A stretch of DNA of 64,000 nt from Bradyrhizobium cytisi (GTDB taxonomy: Bacteria > Pseudomonadota > Alphaproteobacteria > Rhizobiales > Xanthobacteraceae), in contig NZ_VSSR01000072.1 of the NCBI RefSeq assembly GCF_008123515.1, positions 1 to 64,000 of the forward strand. Direction: 5' to 3'. A program made the translations under genes and the position numbers. The notes beneath the pieces are model-generated. The model did not search any database, was not told where the DNA came from, and worked only from the letters and a program-made list of their open reading frames with translations. How positions within the stretch are numbered: position 1 is the stretch's first letter; the number at the start of each line of letters is the position of its first letter. This document shows positions 16,358 to 24,801 of this stretch, in pieces.

Positions 16358-17515
16358 CTAGTAACTAATCCTCAACCCCACGCCGCCGTGGATGGTGTTG
16401 CCGACCGGCTGCGGGCCTAGCGTCCCGTTGGCGAAGAGGTCCACGATCCAGCCCTTCTGCACGCGGAAGCCGAGGCGGCCGCCATATTCGAACCAGCCCT
16501 GGTTGCCCATCGTCGGCACCACCATGCCGTCGCCGGTCACGGTGGCGACAATGCCGCTATGACTGGCGAACGACTGCACCCAGCCGCCGTTGATGTTGGT
16601 CTCGATGTTGCCTGCGAAGAGATGGGTCCACTGGCCGCCGATCTTGATCAGGCTGGTGCGGTCGGTGCCGGTCGCAATGCTGGCGTCGAACGGATTGAAC
16701 GCGACGGTGTTGTCCGCATAGCCCGATACGCGCTGCCAGAGCTGCCAGACCTCGACGGAGGCCGCGACCTCGTCGCGCGGTGACAACCGGCTCATCCAGC
16801 CGGCGCGGCCATAGACCGCGTAATTCGCGGCGTTGGTCGAGCTGGTCACGCTCACCGGGCCGAGGCTGGTGTTGTAGCTGCGGGTGTAGCGCGCCTTCTC
16901 CCACGGTGTCAGGATCGTGCCGACGTCGAAGAATGGACGCGACGAGCCCCAATCGGTGAAGTCATAGCGCAGCGCAAAGGCGCCGACCGGTGCGCTGGTG
17001 ATGTTGTAGCCGCCCTCGCCGTATTGCGTGTAGGCGAGGCCGGCGAGCAGCGACAGATTGGGCGTCAGCTCCTTGCGGCCATGGATGCCGGCCGAGAACG
17101 AGCCGGCCGAGCCGAACGCGCTGATGCAGTCGCTGCAATTGACCTGCTCGTTGACGCCGAGCAGCACGTTACCGAGCACGCGGTTGGTGATCATCTGGTT
17201 GAAGCGCTGGTTGGCGAGGCCGTTGACCGAGTTGCCGCTGGAATCGGAGCCGGTCGGTGTCGGGCTCGGCGATGGTGACGGGCTTGGCGGCGGAGACGGG
17301 CTTGGAGACGGAGACGGGCTCGGGGACGGTGACGGATAGGGGCTCGGCGAGGGCGAGTATGTCGGTGACGGGGAGGGTCCCAGCCCGCCGCACTCTGATT
17401 CGCAGCTCGCCTGGGCTGCGGCCGGACCGGCGTCGAGCGCAAACAGCGCAAGCGCAGCGGATGCGCTCAATGCACCAGCCAGGACGAAGCGTCTGAAGCC
17501 GAGCTTCCCCACCAT
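16358..17515 (-). CDS. outer-membrane beta-barrel protein with Ser-Pro repeat linker
   Basis: The 385-residue protein has a signal peptide (cut near AAA-QASC), a Ser-Pro linker at about residues 47-88 made of repeated PSPSP units, and a C-terminal domain of about 250 residues with alternating strands (FSAGIHGRKELTPNLSLLAGLAYTQYGEGGY, WFEYGGRLGFRVQKGWIVDLF) ending GGVGLRISY, as in autotransporter-type barrels. There is no obvious passenger. ATG at 17515 overlaps the stop of the FecR-domain gene as TGATG, so the pair is translationally coupled; a GTG at 17527 is an alternative start. Confidence 0.78.
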   Translation of the reverse strand: MVGKLGFRRFVLAGALSASAALALFALDAGPAAAQASCESECGGLGPSPSPTYSPSPSPYPSPSPSPSPSPSPSPPPSPSPSPSPTPTGSDSSGNSVNGLANQRFNQMITNRVLGNVLLGVNEQVNCSDCISAFGSAGSFSAGIHGRKELTPNLSLLAGLAYTQYGEGGYNITSAPVGAFALRYDFTDWGSSRPFFDVGTILTPWEKARYTRSYNTSLGPVSVTSSTNAANYAVYGRAGWMSRLSPRDEVAASVEVWQLWQRVSGYADNTVAFNPFDASIATGTDRTSLIKIGGQWTHLFAGNIETNINGGWVQSFASHSGIVATVTGDGMVVPTMGNQGWFEYGGRLGFRVQKGWIVDLFANGTLGPQPVGNTIHGGVGLRISY

Positions 17516-18216
17516 CAGCGCCCGCACAGCATGCCATCGTCATGGACGGCGGGCGAGATGGTCGGCGAGGCGTCGGCATACTGGTTGACGGAGCAAAGCC
17601 CGGCATTCGCAGCGCAGTTGGCGGCGAAAGTCCAGGGCGGGATGTTGGTCTTGGTGATGCTGGCCTTGCCGCCGGTCGAGGTGATGACCGCGGTATCGCC
17701 AGGCTGGGTGAGCTGGATGCATTGGAAGTTCAACGTGCAGACGCTGGCCGCGCCCTCCTGAAGCACGACGACCGAACGGCCGCGCTGCGACAGGATGTCG
17801 AGCGTGGTGCCGCGCACCCCGATGGTCGCGAGCGGCGTCGTGATCTTGTAGGCGGTTTTCTCCGAATGTCCGGTGACGAAGCGGAATGCTCCGGTGGTCA
17901 TGCGGATCGCGACGTCGCGATAGCTGTGCTCGTCGTTGAAGACGGTGCGGTCGAGCTTCAGCGTCGCGCCCGGTCCGAGCGACAGATTGGTGCTGTCGGC
18001 CATGACGAAGCGCGCTGCGCTGTCGGCGCCGGTGCGCACGGTCTCGTCGCGCAACATGCTGTCGCCGACGCTGATCGGTGACGTCGTCGCGGCGACGCGC
18101 ACCACTTCGTTCTGAACCAGGACGGCTTCGCCGACGCGCGTTTGAGCCTGCGCGCAAGGCGCAGCGCACAATGTGGCCGCCAGCAGTGAAGGGAAAAACA
18201 GAAAACGAAAATTCAT
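17515..18216 (-). CDS. FecR-domain exported protein
   Basis: The 233-residue protein has a signal peptide (cut near AQA-QT) and a FecR domain: VGEAVLVQNEVVR, SVGDSMLRDETVRTGADSAARFVMADSTNLSLGPGATLKLD, and MTTGAFRFVTGHSEKTAYKITTPLATIGVRGTTLDI. Four Cys in the C-terminal third may form disulfides. Unlike true FecR anti-sigma regulators it has no cytoplasmic or transmembrane part, so it is a periplasmic or surface protein. It is upstream of, and coupled to, the beta-barrel gene. Confidence 0.88.
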   Translation of the reverse strand: MNFRFLFFPSLLAATLCAAPCAQAQTRVGEAVLVQNEVVRVAATTSPISVGDSMLRDETVRTGADSAARFVMADSTNLSLGPGATLKLDRTVFNDEHSYRDVAIRMTTGAFRFVTGHSEKTAYKITTPLATIGVRGTTLDILSQRGRSVVVLQEGAASVCTLNFQCIQLTQPGDTAVITSTGGKASITKTNIPPWTFAANCAANAGLCSVNQYADASPTISPAVHDDGMLCGR

Positions 18217-18305
18217 ATCATACCCGATCGAAATCCCTGATCGCGCACCCGTGTTGTGGCAGAATTATCGCAAGCGGCGCGGGACGAGCGTAAGCTTAGT
18301 GACAG

Positions 18306-19682
18306 TTGCGGCAGAATGCGTTCAATGGATCGGCTGAGTTATTTTTTATTCGCGGTGACGCAGATTTGCCACGCAAAGTAGCCCTACAGCAGTCGCTTGA
18401 AGCACACGCGGTTCCGAATTTGTCGCGAAGCGCAGTGATCGCTGTCGCGATCTTCCTGGCTGCGCATCTCGCGCTGCTGATCGGGCTGGTGACGCCGGAA
18501 AAGTTCGTGTTCGACGAGGTGCATTACGTGCCGGCTGCGCGGCAGATGCTGGGCTCCGGGACGTCGCAGCCGGTGCTAAATCCGATGCATCCGCCGCTGG
18601 CGAAAGAGCTGATCGCGGGTTCGATCGCAACATTCGGCGACAATGCGTTCGGCTGGCGCTATCCGGCGACGCTGTTCGGCGCGCTCGCGATCGTCGCGGT
18701 CTATCTCTGCGGCCTCGCGCTGTTCGGTTCGCAAGGGCCTGCGATCGCAGCAGCGCTGATCGCGGCGTTCAACCAGATGCTCTATGTGCAGGCGCGCATC
18801 GCGATGCTCGACATCTTCGCACTCGGCTTCGGTCTGCTCGCCATCGCCGCCTTCATGCACGGCTTTCGACGAGAGCGGCCGCAGGCGCTGTTCGCGCTCG
18901 CAGGTAGCTTGTTCGGTCTCGCCGCCGCCTGCAAATGGAGCGGCCTGTTTCCGCTCGGTGTCTGCATCGTCATTGTTGCGGTGATCCGCCTGATGCAGGG
19001 CTGGCACGCGCTGTTTGCCGACGCCGAGCCGAGCGACTGGTATCGCCCCGATCTCTGGCCAGAGTTCAGAGCACATCATGCTGCGCTCTGCTTTGCGCTG
19101 TTGCCGGCCGTGACCTATCTCGCCGCCTTCGTTCCGCTCTACGGGGTGTCGTTGCCGGATCTGATAGAGGCGCAGCGTCGTATCTTTGCCGACAACACCA
19201 CCACCTCGATCGCCGGCCATACTTACATGAGCTCGTGGCCGTCGTGGCCGCTGCTCGCGCGTCCCGTGTGGTTCCTGTTCGACAAGACCTCGGACGACAA
19301 TGTCGCGGCGGTCGTTTTCCTCGGCAATCCTCTGGTCGCATGGCCGGCGCTGCTCGCGCTCGTCGTGGTGTTGCGTGACTTCATCGTTGCGCGTCGCTGG
19401 GATGCGTTCCTGATTGCGGCGTTCTATTTCGGCCTCTGGCTCGCCTGGGCGCTGCTGCCGCGCACGCTGGGCTTCATCTATTATTATCTGCCGGCCGCAA
19501 CCGCGGCTTCGCTCGCGCTGGTCTATGTTCTGCACAGGGAGGGCCTGCCGCGCTGGCTGTTGTGGGCCTATGTCGGCGGCGTCGCGATCGGCTTTGCGGT
19601 GATGCTGCCGATCTCGGCCGCCTTCATCGGGACCTCGATGCAGACGTTCAACCGGCTGATGCTGTTCCAGAGCTGGATCTGA
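18306..19682 (+). CDS. PMT-type protein mannosyltransferase (GT39-like), multipass membrane
   Basis: The protein of about 458 residues has many hydrophobic helices and the PMT motifs FDEVHYVPAARQML (with the acidic pair in the first external loop), NPMHPPLAKELIA and GWRYPATLFGALAI. Enzymes of this family transfer mannose from a polyprenyl-phosphate carrier to Ser/Thr of exported proteins, or sugars to envelope glycans. The start is uncertain: TTG at 18306 gives a hydrophilic 40-residue lead; a later TTG just before the first helix is possible. Confidence 0.8.
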   Translation: MRQNAFNGSAELFFIRGDADLPRKVALQQSLEAHAVPNLSRSAVIAVAIFLAAHLALLIGLVTPEKFVFDEVHYVPAARQMLGSGTSQPVLNPMHPPLAKELIAGSIATFGDNAFGWRYPATLFGALAIVAVYLCGLALFGSQGPAIAAALIAAFNQMLYVQARIAMLDIFALGFGLLAIAAFMHGFRRERPQALFALAGSLFGLAAACKWSGLFPLGVCIVIVAVIRLMQGWHALFADAEPSDWYRPDLWPEFRAHHAALCFALLPAVTYLAAFVPLYGVSLPDLIEAQRRIFADNTTTSIAGHTYMSSWPSWPLLARPVWFLFDKTSDDNVAAVVFLGNPLVAWPALLALVVVLRDFIVARRWDAFLIAAFYFGLWLAWALLPRTLGFIYYYLPAATAASLALVYVLHREGLPRWLLWAYVGGVAIGFAVMLPISAAFIGTSMQTFNRLMLFQSWI

Positions 19683-19690
19683 CAACAGAA

Positions 19691-19724
19691 AGCCGCCTGC
19701 CACTCTCGCGGCAGGCGGCTTGTC
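19691..19724. terminator. bidirectional hairpin between convergent genes
   Basis: Perfect 11-bp stem AGCCGCCTGCC/GGCAGGCGGCT with an 8-base loop, followed on the + strand by a weakly T-rich TTGTCGTTT. It separates the PMT gene from the convergent OmpA-domain gene. Confidence 0.75.
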
Positions 19725-19747
19725 GTTTGCTGCAATCACTTCTCAGA

Positions 19748-20389
19748 TCATTTGGACGCGGTCTTGGTGTCCATGTTCACGACCTGGACGCGACGGTTGA
19801 TCGGGTCGGCGCCGTTGGCGGTGTCCTTCAGCTTGGTCTTGCCATAGCCGACGGTGACAAGATCGTTGCCGCTAAGGCTGTAGTTCTGCACCAAATACTT
19901 CTTGATGGTGTCGGCGCGACGCTCGGAGAGGCCCTGATTGTATGCTTCGGTGCCGATCGCGTCGGTATGGCCGGCGACGACGAAGGTCGAGCCCTTCAGC
20001 GACGGGTCGGACAGCGCCTTGCCGAGCGCCTGCACCGACGGCACCGAGGTCTTGGCGATGTCGGCCGAGTTGTAGTCGAACTGAATCTCCAGATCGATGT
20101 TCGGCTTGGTCGCCGCGAGTTCGGCGATCTGATCTCGCTCGCCCATCGACAGCGAGCGGGTCTGCCGGTTGCGCACGGTGTTCAGGAAGGTCGCTTCCTT
20201 GGCCTGCGCCGTCGGATCGGCCTGCGGACCGACGGACAGGCCGCGGGTGATCGGCCTGGGCTTCAACGCATCCAGGATCTGGTTGGTGGAGACGTTGGTG
20301 TCGCCGGCGAAAGCCAGGCTCGCCGTCATCGACAGCGCGGCCGTGAGTGTCATCGCCTTCAGTCCAAAAAACTTATTGAAATGGGTCAT
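19748..20389 (-). CDS. OmpA-domain exported protein
   Basis: The 213-residue protein has a signal peptide (cut near AFA-GDT) and a C-terminal OmpA-like peptidoglycan-binding domain: IQFDYNSADI, VVAGHTDAIGTEAYNQGLSERRADTIKKYLVQ, GYGKTKLKD and DPINRRVQVVNM. Asp and Arg of the diaminopimelate-binding motif are kept. There is no lipobox or beta-barrel, so it is a soluble periplasmic protein. The ATG at 20389 has a GAGGAT site; the longer frame upstream is not expected to be translated. Confidence 0.9.
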   Translation of the reverse strand: MTHFNKFFGLKAMTLTAALSMTASLAFAGDTNVSTNQILDALKPRPITRGLSVGPQADPTAQAKEATFLNTVRNRQTRSLSMGERDQIAELAATKPNIDLEIQFDYNSADIAKTSVPSVQALGKALSDPSLKGSTFVVAGHTDAIGTEAYNQGLSERRADTIKKYLVQNYSLSGNDLVTVGYGKTKLKDTANGADPINRRVQVVNMDTKTASK

Positions 20390-20713
20390 CTTCGTATCCT
20401 CGCTGTGACGCCTGATGCCGATTTGATGCTGCAAGCATAGGGTAGGTTCAAAGGCTTGGATGTGATCCTCGTCACGTTGGGTGGCCAAGGGCCTCCGAGC
20501 CCATTTTAGTTGGCGCCCTGCGCAGATCGATCGTCGCAAAGCCGTCGCCGCATGGCCTGCTCGCGAACAAGAAATCGGCCAGATGCGCGCCTAGCAGACA
20601 CCCTTCGTCAGACATCGCCAGGTGAGGGAGCCGAGTTCCATCCAGTGCCGAGGCCAAGTGACTATCAAGTCTATCGCAGCGGCCCGCCGGATCGGACTGT
20701 GTCTCTGAATCCC
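20390..20713. other. 324-base divergent intergenic region
   Basis: Upstream region of the OmpA-domain gene (minus) and the small membrane gene (plus). It must hold both promoters. I see no convincing gene, long inverted repeat or known operator in it. Confidence 0.5.
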
Positions 20714-20959
20714 ATGCCCATTTATATTGGCGCCGCGATGATTGCGGTGGCGATCCTGCTCTCGACGCTGATCACGGGGGTGACCTCCCGCTATGTCGGC
20801 CTCGAAGCTCCGACCGACGAGAGCATGTGGCTGGTCGATCGGCTCACCGGCAGCGTCTATCGCTGCCAGGCGGAGGGGCGCGGCAGGGCGTCCTGCGAGC
20901 CCGATATCGCCACCGGTAGCCTCAGTGACAGGCCCAGGGCGCCGAAGGACGGCCGCTGA
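20714..20959 (+). CDS. small single-pass membrane protein, unknown function
   Basis: An 81-residue protein with one N-terminal helix (YIGAAMIAVAILLSTLITGV) followed by a polar tail with WLVDRLTGSVYRCQAEGRGRASCEPDIATG. The WxVDRxTGxVxxC pattern occurs in small alphaproteobacterial membrane proteins of unknown role. A GTG at 20699 is an alternative start. The two Cys (YRC, ASC) would face the periplasm if the helix is a signal anchor. Confidence 0.6.
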   Translation: MPIYIGAAMIAVAILLSTLITGVTSRYVGLEAPTDESMWLVDRLTGSVYRCQAEGRGRASCEPDIATGSLSDRPRAPKDGR

Positions 20960-21080
20960 GGCCGATTCCCTTCGCATTGCAGCAAGAAAATTATCTTCTC
21001 CGCGAAACGTTCTCGCCAGAGAATACGTATTGCGAATGCCGGCATGACGCCGGTTTCGTTTTACTTCAGGAGATATTTCG

Positions 21081-21335
21081 ATGAAGACCTTGCTCACCGC
21101 CGCAGCCTTTGTCGCGTTCGCTTTTTCAGTTTCGCCCGCATCCGCCGCGATGATGGCGTGCACCAGCGATAACATGATGAAATCGACGGCCATGATGACC
21201 GGCCCGGCCGACACGCCCGCCAAGACGGCCGCGAACAAGGAAATGGCCATGGTCAACACCGACATGAGCATGGGCAAGATGAAGGGCGCCTGCATGCACT
21301 ACATGAAGGCGCAGAAGGCGATGATGATGAAGTAG
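21081..21335 (+). CDS. small exported Met-rich protein
   Basis: An 84-residue protein with a clear signal peptide cut after ASA (residue 22) and an AGGAG ribosome site. The 62-residue mature part holds 16 Met, many as MM pairs or MxM, plus Cys27, Cys71 and a His. Such composition is known in periplasmic Cu(I)/Ag(I)-binding peptides; that role here is inference only. It has its own terminator and stands alone. Confidence 0.8.
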   Translation: MKTLLTAAAFVAFAFSVSPASAAMMACTSDNMMKSTAMMTGPADTPAKTAANKEMAMVNTDMSMGKMKGACMHYMKAQKAMMMK

Positions 21336-21355
21336 GCCTCGGCCCGCACCATCCA

Positions 21356-21390
21356 GCCGCGCTGTCAGCAGATGGCAGCGCGGCTTTTTC
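21356..21390 (+). terminator. rho-independent terminator after Met-rich gene
   Basis: Stem GCCGCGCTG/CAGCGCGGC (9 bp perfect) with an 11-base loop, followed by TTTTTC. Confidence 0.9.
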
Positions 21391-21444
21391 TTTGGCAGCC
21401 TGCTTCTTTCTCCCGGCGCGAATCTCGCTACATTGCCTTTCGCA

Positions 21445-22605
21445 ATGTCCCGCGCACCAAAATCCCTTCCGCTCCCGACGACACAGGCCCGGCAGATCTG
21501 GCTGCGCGCCCAGCGGCTCGACACGCGCGCGCCGTTCGGGGAAGGCGCGCAGGCCGTGGCTGATGCGGTCTCCCATCTCGGCTATGTGCAGATCGACACC
21601 ATCAACGTGATCGAGCGCTGCCATCACCACATCCTGTTCAACCGTATCCCGTTCTACAGCCGCGCCGACCTGCGCCATGCCCAGAGCGTCGACAGGAGCG
21701 TGTTCGAATACTGGACCCATGCGCTGTCCTATGTGCCGTCGAACGATTTTCGCTTCTTCCTGCCGGCGATGCGCGAGCACAAGCGCGAGGGGCACAGATG
21801 GTATGCCTCGGTGACGCCGGGCGACACGCGCAAGGTGATGCGGCTGTTGCGGGCCGGCCCGCTGACGATCCGCGACATCGAGGACGACGTGCTCACCGAG
21901 AAGGAGCATCTGTGGCAGAGCCGAAAACCCTCGAAGCGCGCGCTCCAGCTTGCCTTCTACACCGGCGTCGCGACCATCAGCGCGCGCCAGGGCATGCTCA
22001 AGACCTATGATCTGATGACGCGGCATTTCGGCTGGGACAAGCTGCCGAAGCCGGCCTCGGCCAAGGAGATCACGGCCTATCTGCTCGACCGCGCGTTACG
22101 CTCGCAAGGTGTCGTCAGCCTCGATTCGGTCTGCCATCTCGATGCGCCGAGCAAGAAGGCGGTGGCAAGCCTGATCGCCGCGCGCGTTCGCCGCGGCGAA
22201 CTCATGCCGGTCGCGATCGAGGGCGCCGGCAAGCAGGAGCATTGGGCGCAGCCGTCCGCGCTGGAGCCGCATGAGGTGTCGCCGGATCTTGTCCACATCC
22301 TGTCGCCGTTCGATCCGCTGATCATCCAGCGCAAGCGCACCAATCTCATCTTCGGCTACAACCATCTGTTCGAGGCCTATGTGCCGAAGGCCAAGCGCAA
22401 GCTCGGCTATTTCGCGCTGCCCGTGCTGGTCGGCGACGAGATCGTCGCCGCGCTCGACCTCAAGACGGACCGGCAGGCCAAGAAGCTCTTGATGCAGAAA
22501 TGGACCTGGCTCGGGCAGGCCAAGAAGATGGCGGGGCGCAAGGAGCTCAAGCAGAAGATCGAGGATGAGCTTGATCGCTTCGAGCGGTTTCAGCTCGCGG
22601 AGTAA
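21445..22605 (+). CDS. YcaQ/AlkX-type winged-helix DNA glycosylase
   Basis: A winged-helix protein of 386 residues in the HTH_42 (PF06224) family, whose E. coli member YcaQ unhooks DNA interstrand crosslinks and alkylated bases. The motif that carries the catalytic residues in this family (Q-x-D in the YcaQ branch) is visible as YVQIDTINVIERCHHHILFNR near the N-terminus. Further family blocks are FEYWTHALSYVP, WVQSRKPSKRALQ-like LWQSRKPSKRALQLAFYTG, and FDPLIIQRKRTNLIFGYNHLFEAYVP. The start could also be the TTG at 21433; neither has a strong ribosome site. Confidence 0.85.
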   Translation: MSRAPKSLPLPTTQARQIWLRAQRLDTRAPFGEGAQAVADAVSHLGYVQIDTINVIERCHHHILFNRIPFYSRADLRHAQSVDRSVFEYWTHALSYVPSNDFRFFLPAMREHKREGHRWYASVTPGDTRKVMRLLRAGPLTIRDIEDDVLTEKEHLWQSRKPSKRALQLAFYTGVATISARQGMLKTYDLMTRHFGWDKLPKPASAKEITAYLLDRALRSQGVVSLDSVCHLDAPSKKAVASLIAARVRRGELMPVAIEGAGKQEHWAQPSALEPHEVSPDLVHILSPFDPLIIQRKRTNLIFGYNHLFEAYVPKAKRKLGYFALPVLVGDEIVAALDLKTDRQAKKLLMQKWTWLGQAKKMAGRKELKQKIEDELDRFERFQLAE

Positions 22606-22622
22606 AAAGTCAGGCCCGCACT

Positions 22623-23564
22623 TTACGGCCCCTTCTTGAGCTCGCCGCGCGAGCCTCGTGGTTCGCCTCCATGGACGGACACCACATGCGCATAACGGTC
22701 CAGCACGTCGTCGGCCGAATAGCCCGGGCGTCGCGCAAATTCCTGCCGCAAGCCCAGCCGCGCAGAGACCTTCAATCGTTCCGCCGTTGCGGTCGTCATC
22801 AGGGGGTCGAAGCCCAATTCCCGCAGGCCCTCCACCACGCCTTCCATTTCCACGGCGCGGCGCTCGGCATGCAGCACGTCGGAGCGGACGCACATGTCCA
22901 GGAACTTGCTGAACGTGGTGGCATCCATCGACGCGCAAAGCCCGCGCATGGTTTCCTCGCGCACGCCGGCGAGCGTTGCGGCGGTCAGGGCCTCGACCAG
23001 CAGCGCTTCCATGCCCTTCGTCACCACGCTCCGCAGCATCTTCACGGCCGCTGCTGTTCCAGCTTGTGGACCCGCCACCTCGATGCGAAAACCGAGTGGC
23101 TTGAAAATGTCTGAGAAGCGCTCGGCGCCGCTGCCGGACGCATAGAGCGGGACCGCGGCGCCATAGAGGTCGACCGAACCCATCAGATTCGTGTCCGCGA
23201 ACACGCCGCCGCGCGCCTCGACGGCTTCGGCGACACGCCTTTTCGTTCGCGGGCTCGCGGCATTGATGTCCGCCACGAGACAGCCGGGACGTACGATTCT
23301 GGATATTGCCTCGCCGGTCTCGGCTGCAACCGCAACGACGACCGCGGAAAAGATCACGTCCGCGTCCGACAAATCGTCAAGTCGCTCGACCAGCGTGACG
23401 CCGCAACCGGCCGCCATCGCGCGAAAGGCCTGCGAGTAGGGCGGTGCATTCGTCTTGCCCTGACAGAACGCGACCATCGGCGCATCGGTCTGCGCCGCGA
23501 GATGCTTGGCAAAGCATTGTGCGGCCTCGCCAAATCCAACAAAGGCGACCTTGGGCTGAGGCAT
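22623..23564 (-). CDS. NAD(P)-dependent dehydrogenase, 6-phosphogluconate-dehydrogenase fold, DUF1932
   Basis: A 313-residue two-domain oxidoreductase. The N-terminal Rossmann domain has KVAFVGFGEAAQCFAKHL as dinucleotide motif and VADINAASPRTKRRVAEAV; the C-terminal helical DUF1932 domain holds LRSVVTKGMEALLVEAL, where beta-hydroxyacid dehydrogenases have their catalytic Lys. The ATG at 23564 has a GGAG site. It is divergent from a LacI-type regulator, and one of two identical palindromes lies 95 bases upstream, so it is probably that regulator's target. The substrate is likely a beta-hydroxy acid but is not identified. Confidence 0.85.
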   Translation of the reverse strand: MPQPKVAFVGFGEAAQCFAKHLAAQTDAPMVAFCQGKTNAPPYSQAFRAMAAGCGVTLVERLDDLSDADVIFSAVVVAVAAETGEAISRIVRPGCLVADINAASPRTKRRVAEAVEARGGVFADTNLMGSVDLYGAAVPLYASGSGAERFSDIFKPLGFRIEVAGPQAGTAAAVKMLRSVVTKGMEALLVEALTAATLAGVREETMRGLCASMDATTFSKFLDMCVRSDVLHAERRAVEMEGVVEGLRELGFDPLMTTATAERLKVSARLGLRQEFARRPGYSADDVLDRYAHVVSVHGGEPRGSRGELKKGP

Positions 23565-23658
23565 GGCTCTTCTCCGGAATCGTCCGATCGAGAGGATGGG
23601 ATCTCCTCGTGCGGCTTTCAGCGTTGCCGCCATTGTGCCAAGTCCGGCGCCAGAGTCA

Positions 23659-23672
23659 ATGAACCGGTTCAT
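23659..23672. promoter_or_regulatory. LacI-type operator, copy 1
   Basis: Perfect 14-bp palindrome ATGAACCGGTTCAT with the central CG typical of LacI-family operators. It lies 95 bases upstream of the dehydrogenase start at 23564. Confidence 0.85.
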
Positions 23673-23743
23673 AAGAGACTCGAGGGGCTTTGTGCGAGCG
23701 ATGGAAACTTCTACAATTTCTGCCAAAATCCTTGTCCCATATG

Positions 23744-23757
23744 ATGAACCGGTTCAT
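23744..23757. promoter_or_regulatory. LacI-type operator, copy 2
   Basis: Identical perfect palindrome ATGAACCGGTTCAT, ending 9 bases before the regulator's ATG at 23767, which predicts autorepression. The centres of the two copies are 85 bases apart, about eight helical turns, suitable for looping. Confidence 0.87.
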
Positions 23758-23766
23758 ATAACCGGC

Positions 23767-24801
23767 ATGTTGTCACAGCCACGCCGTTCGCAAACTGTAA
23801 AAGTCAGGGACGTGGCCCGAGAGGCCGGTGTCGCGGTCGGCACTGTATCCCGTGTGCTCAATGATCATCCTACGGTGGCCCGGGAGCTGCGCGAGCGCGT
23901 CGAAAGGGCCATGGCGCATCTCGGCTATGAGGTCGATGTCACGGCGCAGAGCATGCGCGCGGGACGCTCGCGGCTCGTGGCCTGCGCGATTCGCGATTTC
24001 GACATCCCGCGCTTCGCGTTGTTCATCAAGGAGGCCGAGGCGGTTCTACGCGAGGCCGGATACACCTTGCTTCTGGCGAGCACGACCAACCGCCCCGAGG
24101 TCGAAATCGCCTTGCTGCGGGCCTTCCGTAGGCGCCGGGTGGATGGCGTGATGATGACGCTGAGCGACGAGGAGCACCGCGACGTGCGCGAAGCGCTGTC
24201 GGAGGCGCCGATGCCGGTCATGCTCATCGACCGCGATCGCATCGAGGCGCTCGATCGCGTCACGGCCGATCATCGCCAGGGCGCGCGGCTTGCGACGAGC
24301 CATCTGCTCGGCCTTGGGCATCGGCGGATTGCCATGCTCGTCGGCGACATAAAGGCCTTTCCGTCGCGAAGCCGCCTGGAGGGATTTCGCGCGGCGTGTT
24401 CGACGGCGGGCATCACGCCGGACCCGAGATTGTTGCGAGACAACGTGCTCTCGAGCGAAGACGCCTATCGGGCGACGGCGTCGCTCATGAGTCTCGCGAA
24501 TCCCCCGACGGCGCTCTTCGTCGCGGCGATGGACATGCTCGGCGGCTGCCTGAGGGCCCTGCGGACGATGAGCATTGCCGTCGGTGACGGGATTTCGGTG
24601 GTGGCTGGCAGCGACTCCGACCTGGCCGAATTGCACACGCCGCCTATCACGGCGATCGAGTGGGATCTTGCGGCCATGGGCCGCCACGCTGCGACTATGC
24701 TGCTGGAGCGGATGCGCGGCGACGAGATTGAATGTGGCCGTGCTCTCACCGTGCCGACGGAGCTGATCATTCGCGGGTCGAGCCGGCCTGTTGCGAATTG
24801 A
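23767..24801 (+). CDS. LacI-family transcriptional regulator
   Basis: A 344-residue regulator. The N-terminal helix-turn-helix and hinge are in VKVRDVAREAGVAVGTVSRVLN and ERVERAMAHLGYEVDVTAQSMR; the rest is a periplasmic-binding-protein-like effector domain (VMLIDRDRIEAL, HLLGLGHRRIAML, TALFVAAMDMLGG, ITAIEWDLAAMGRHAATML). The start is the ATG at 23767; the upstream in-frame sequence contains both operators. It probably represses itself and the divergent dehydrogenase through the two ATGAACCGGTTCAT sites, with a sugar or sugar acid as inducer. Its 3' end overlaps the convergent membrane gene by 35 bases. Confidence 0.92.
   Translation: MLSQPRRSQTVKVRDVAREAGVAVGTVSRVLNDHPTVARELRERVERAMAHLGYEVDVTAQSMRAGRSRLVACAIRDFDIPRFALFIKEAEAVLREAGYTLLLASTTNRPEVEIALLRAFRRRRVDGVMMTLSDEEHRDVREALSEAPMPVMLIDRDRIEALDRVTADHRQGARLATSHLLGLGHRRIAMLVGDIKAFPSRSRLEGFRAACSTAGITPDPRLLRDNVLSSEDAYRATASLMSLANPPTALFVAAMDMLGGCLRALRTMSIAVGDGISVVAGSDSDLAELHTPPITAIEWDLAAMGRHAATMLLERMRGDEIECGRALTVPTELIIRGSSRPVAN

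Noticed and set aside
17257..17370. Short tandem repeats resembling a CRISPR array
   Set aside because: They are 6-12 base degenerate units in frame with a Ser-Pro linker of a protein; no spacer structure and no cas genes.
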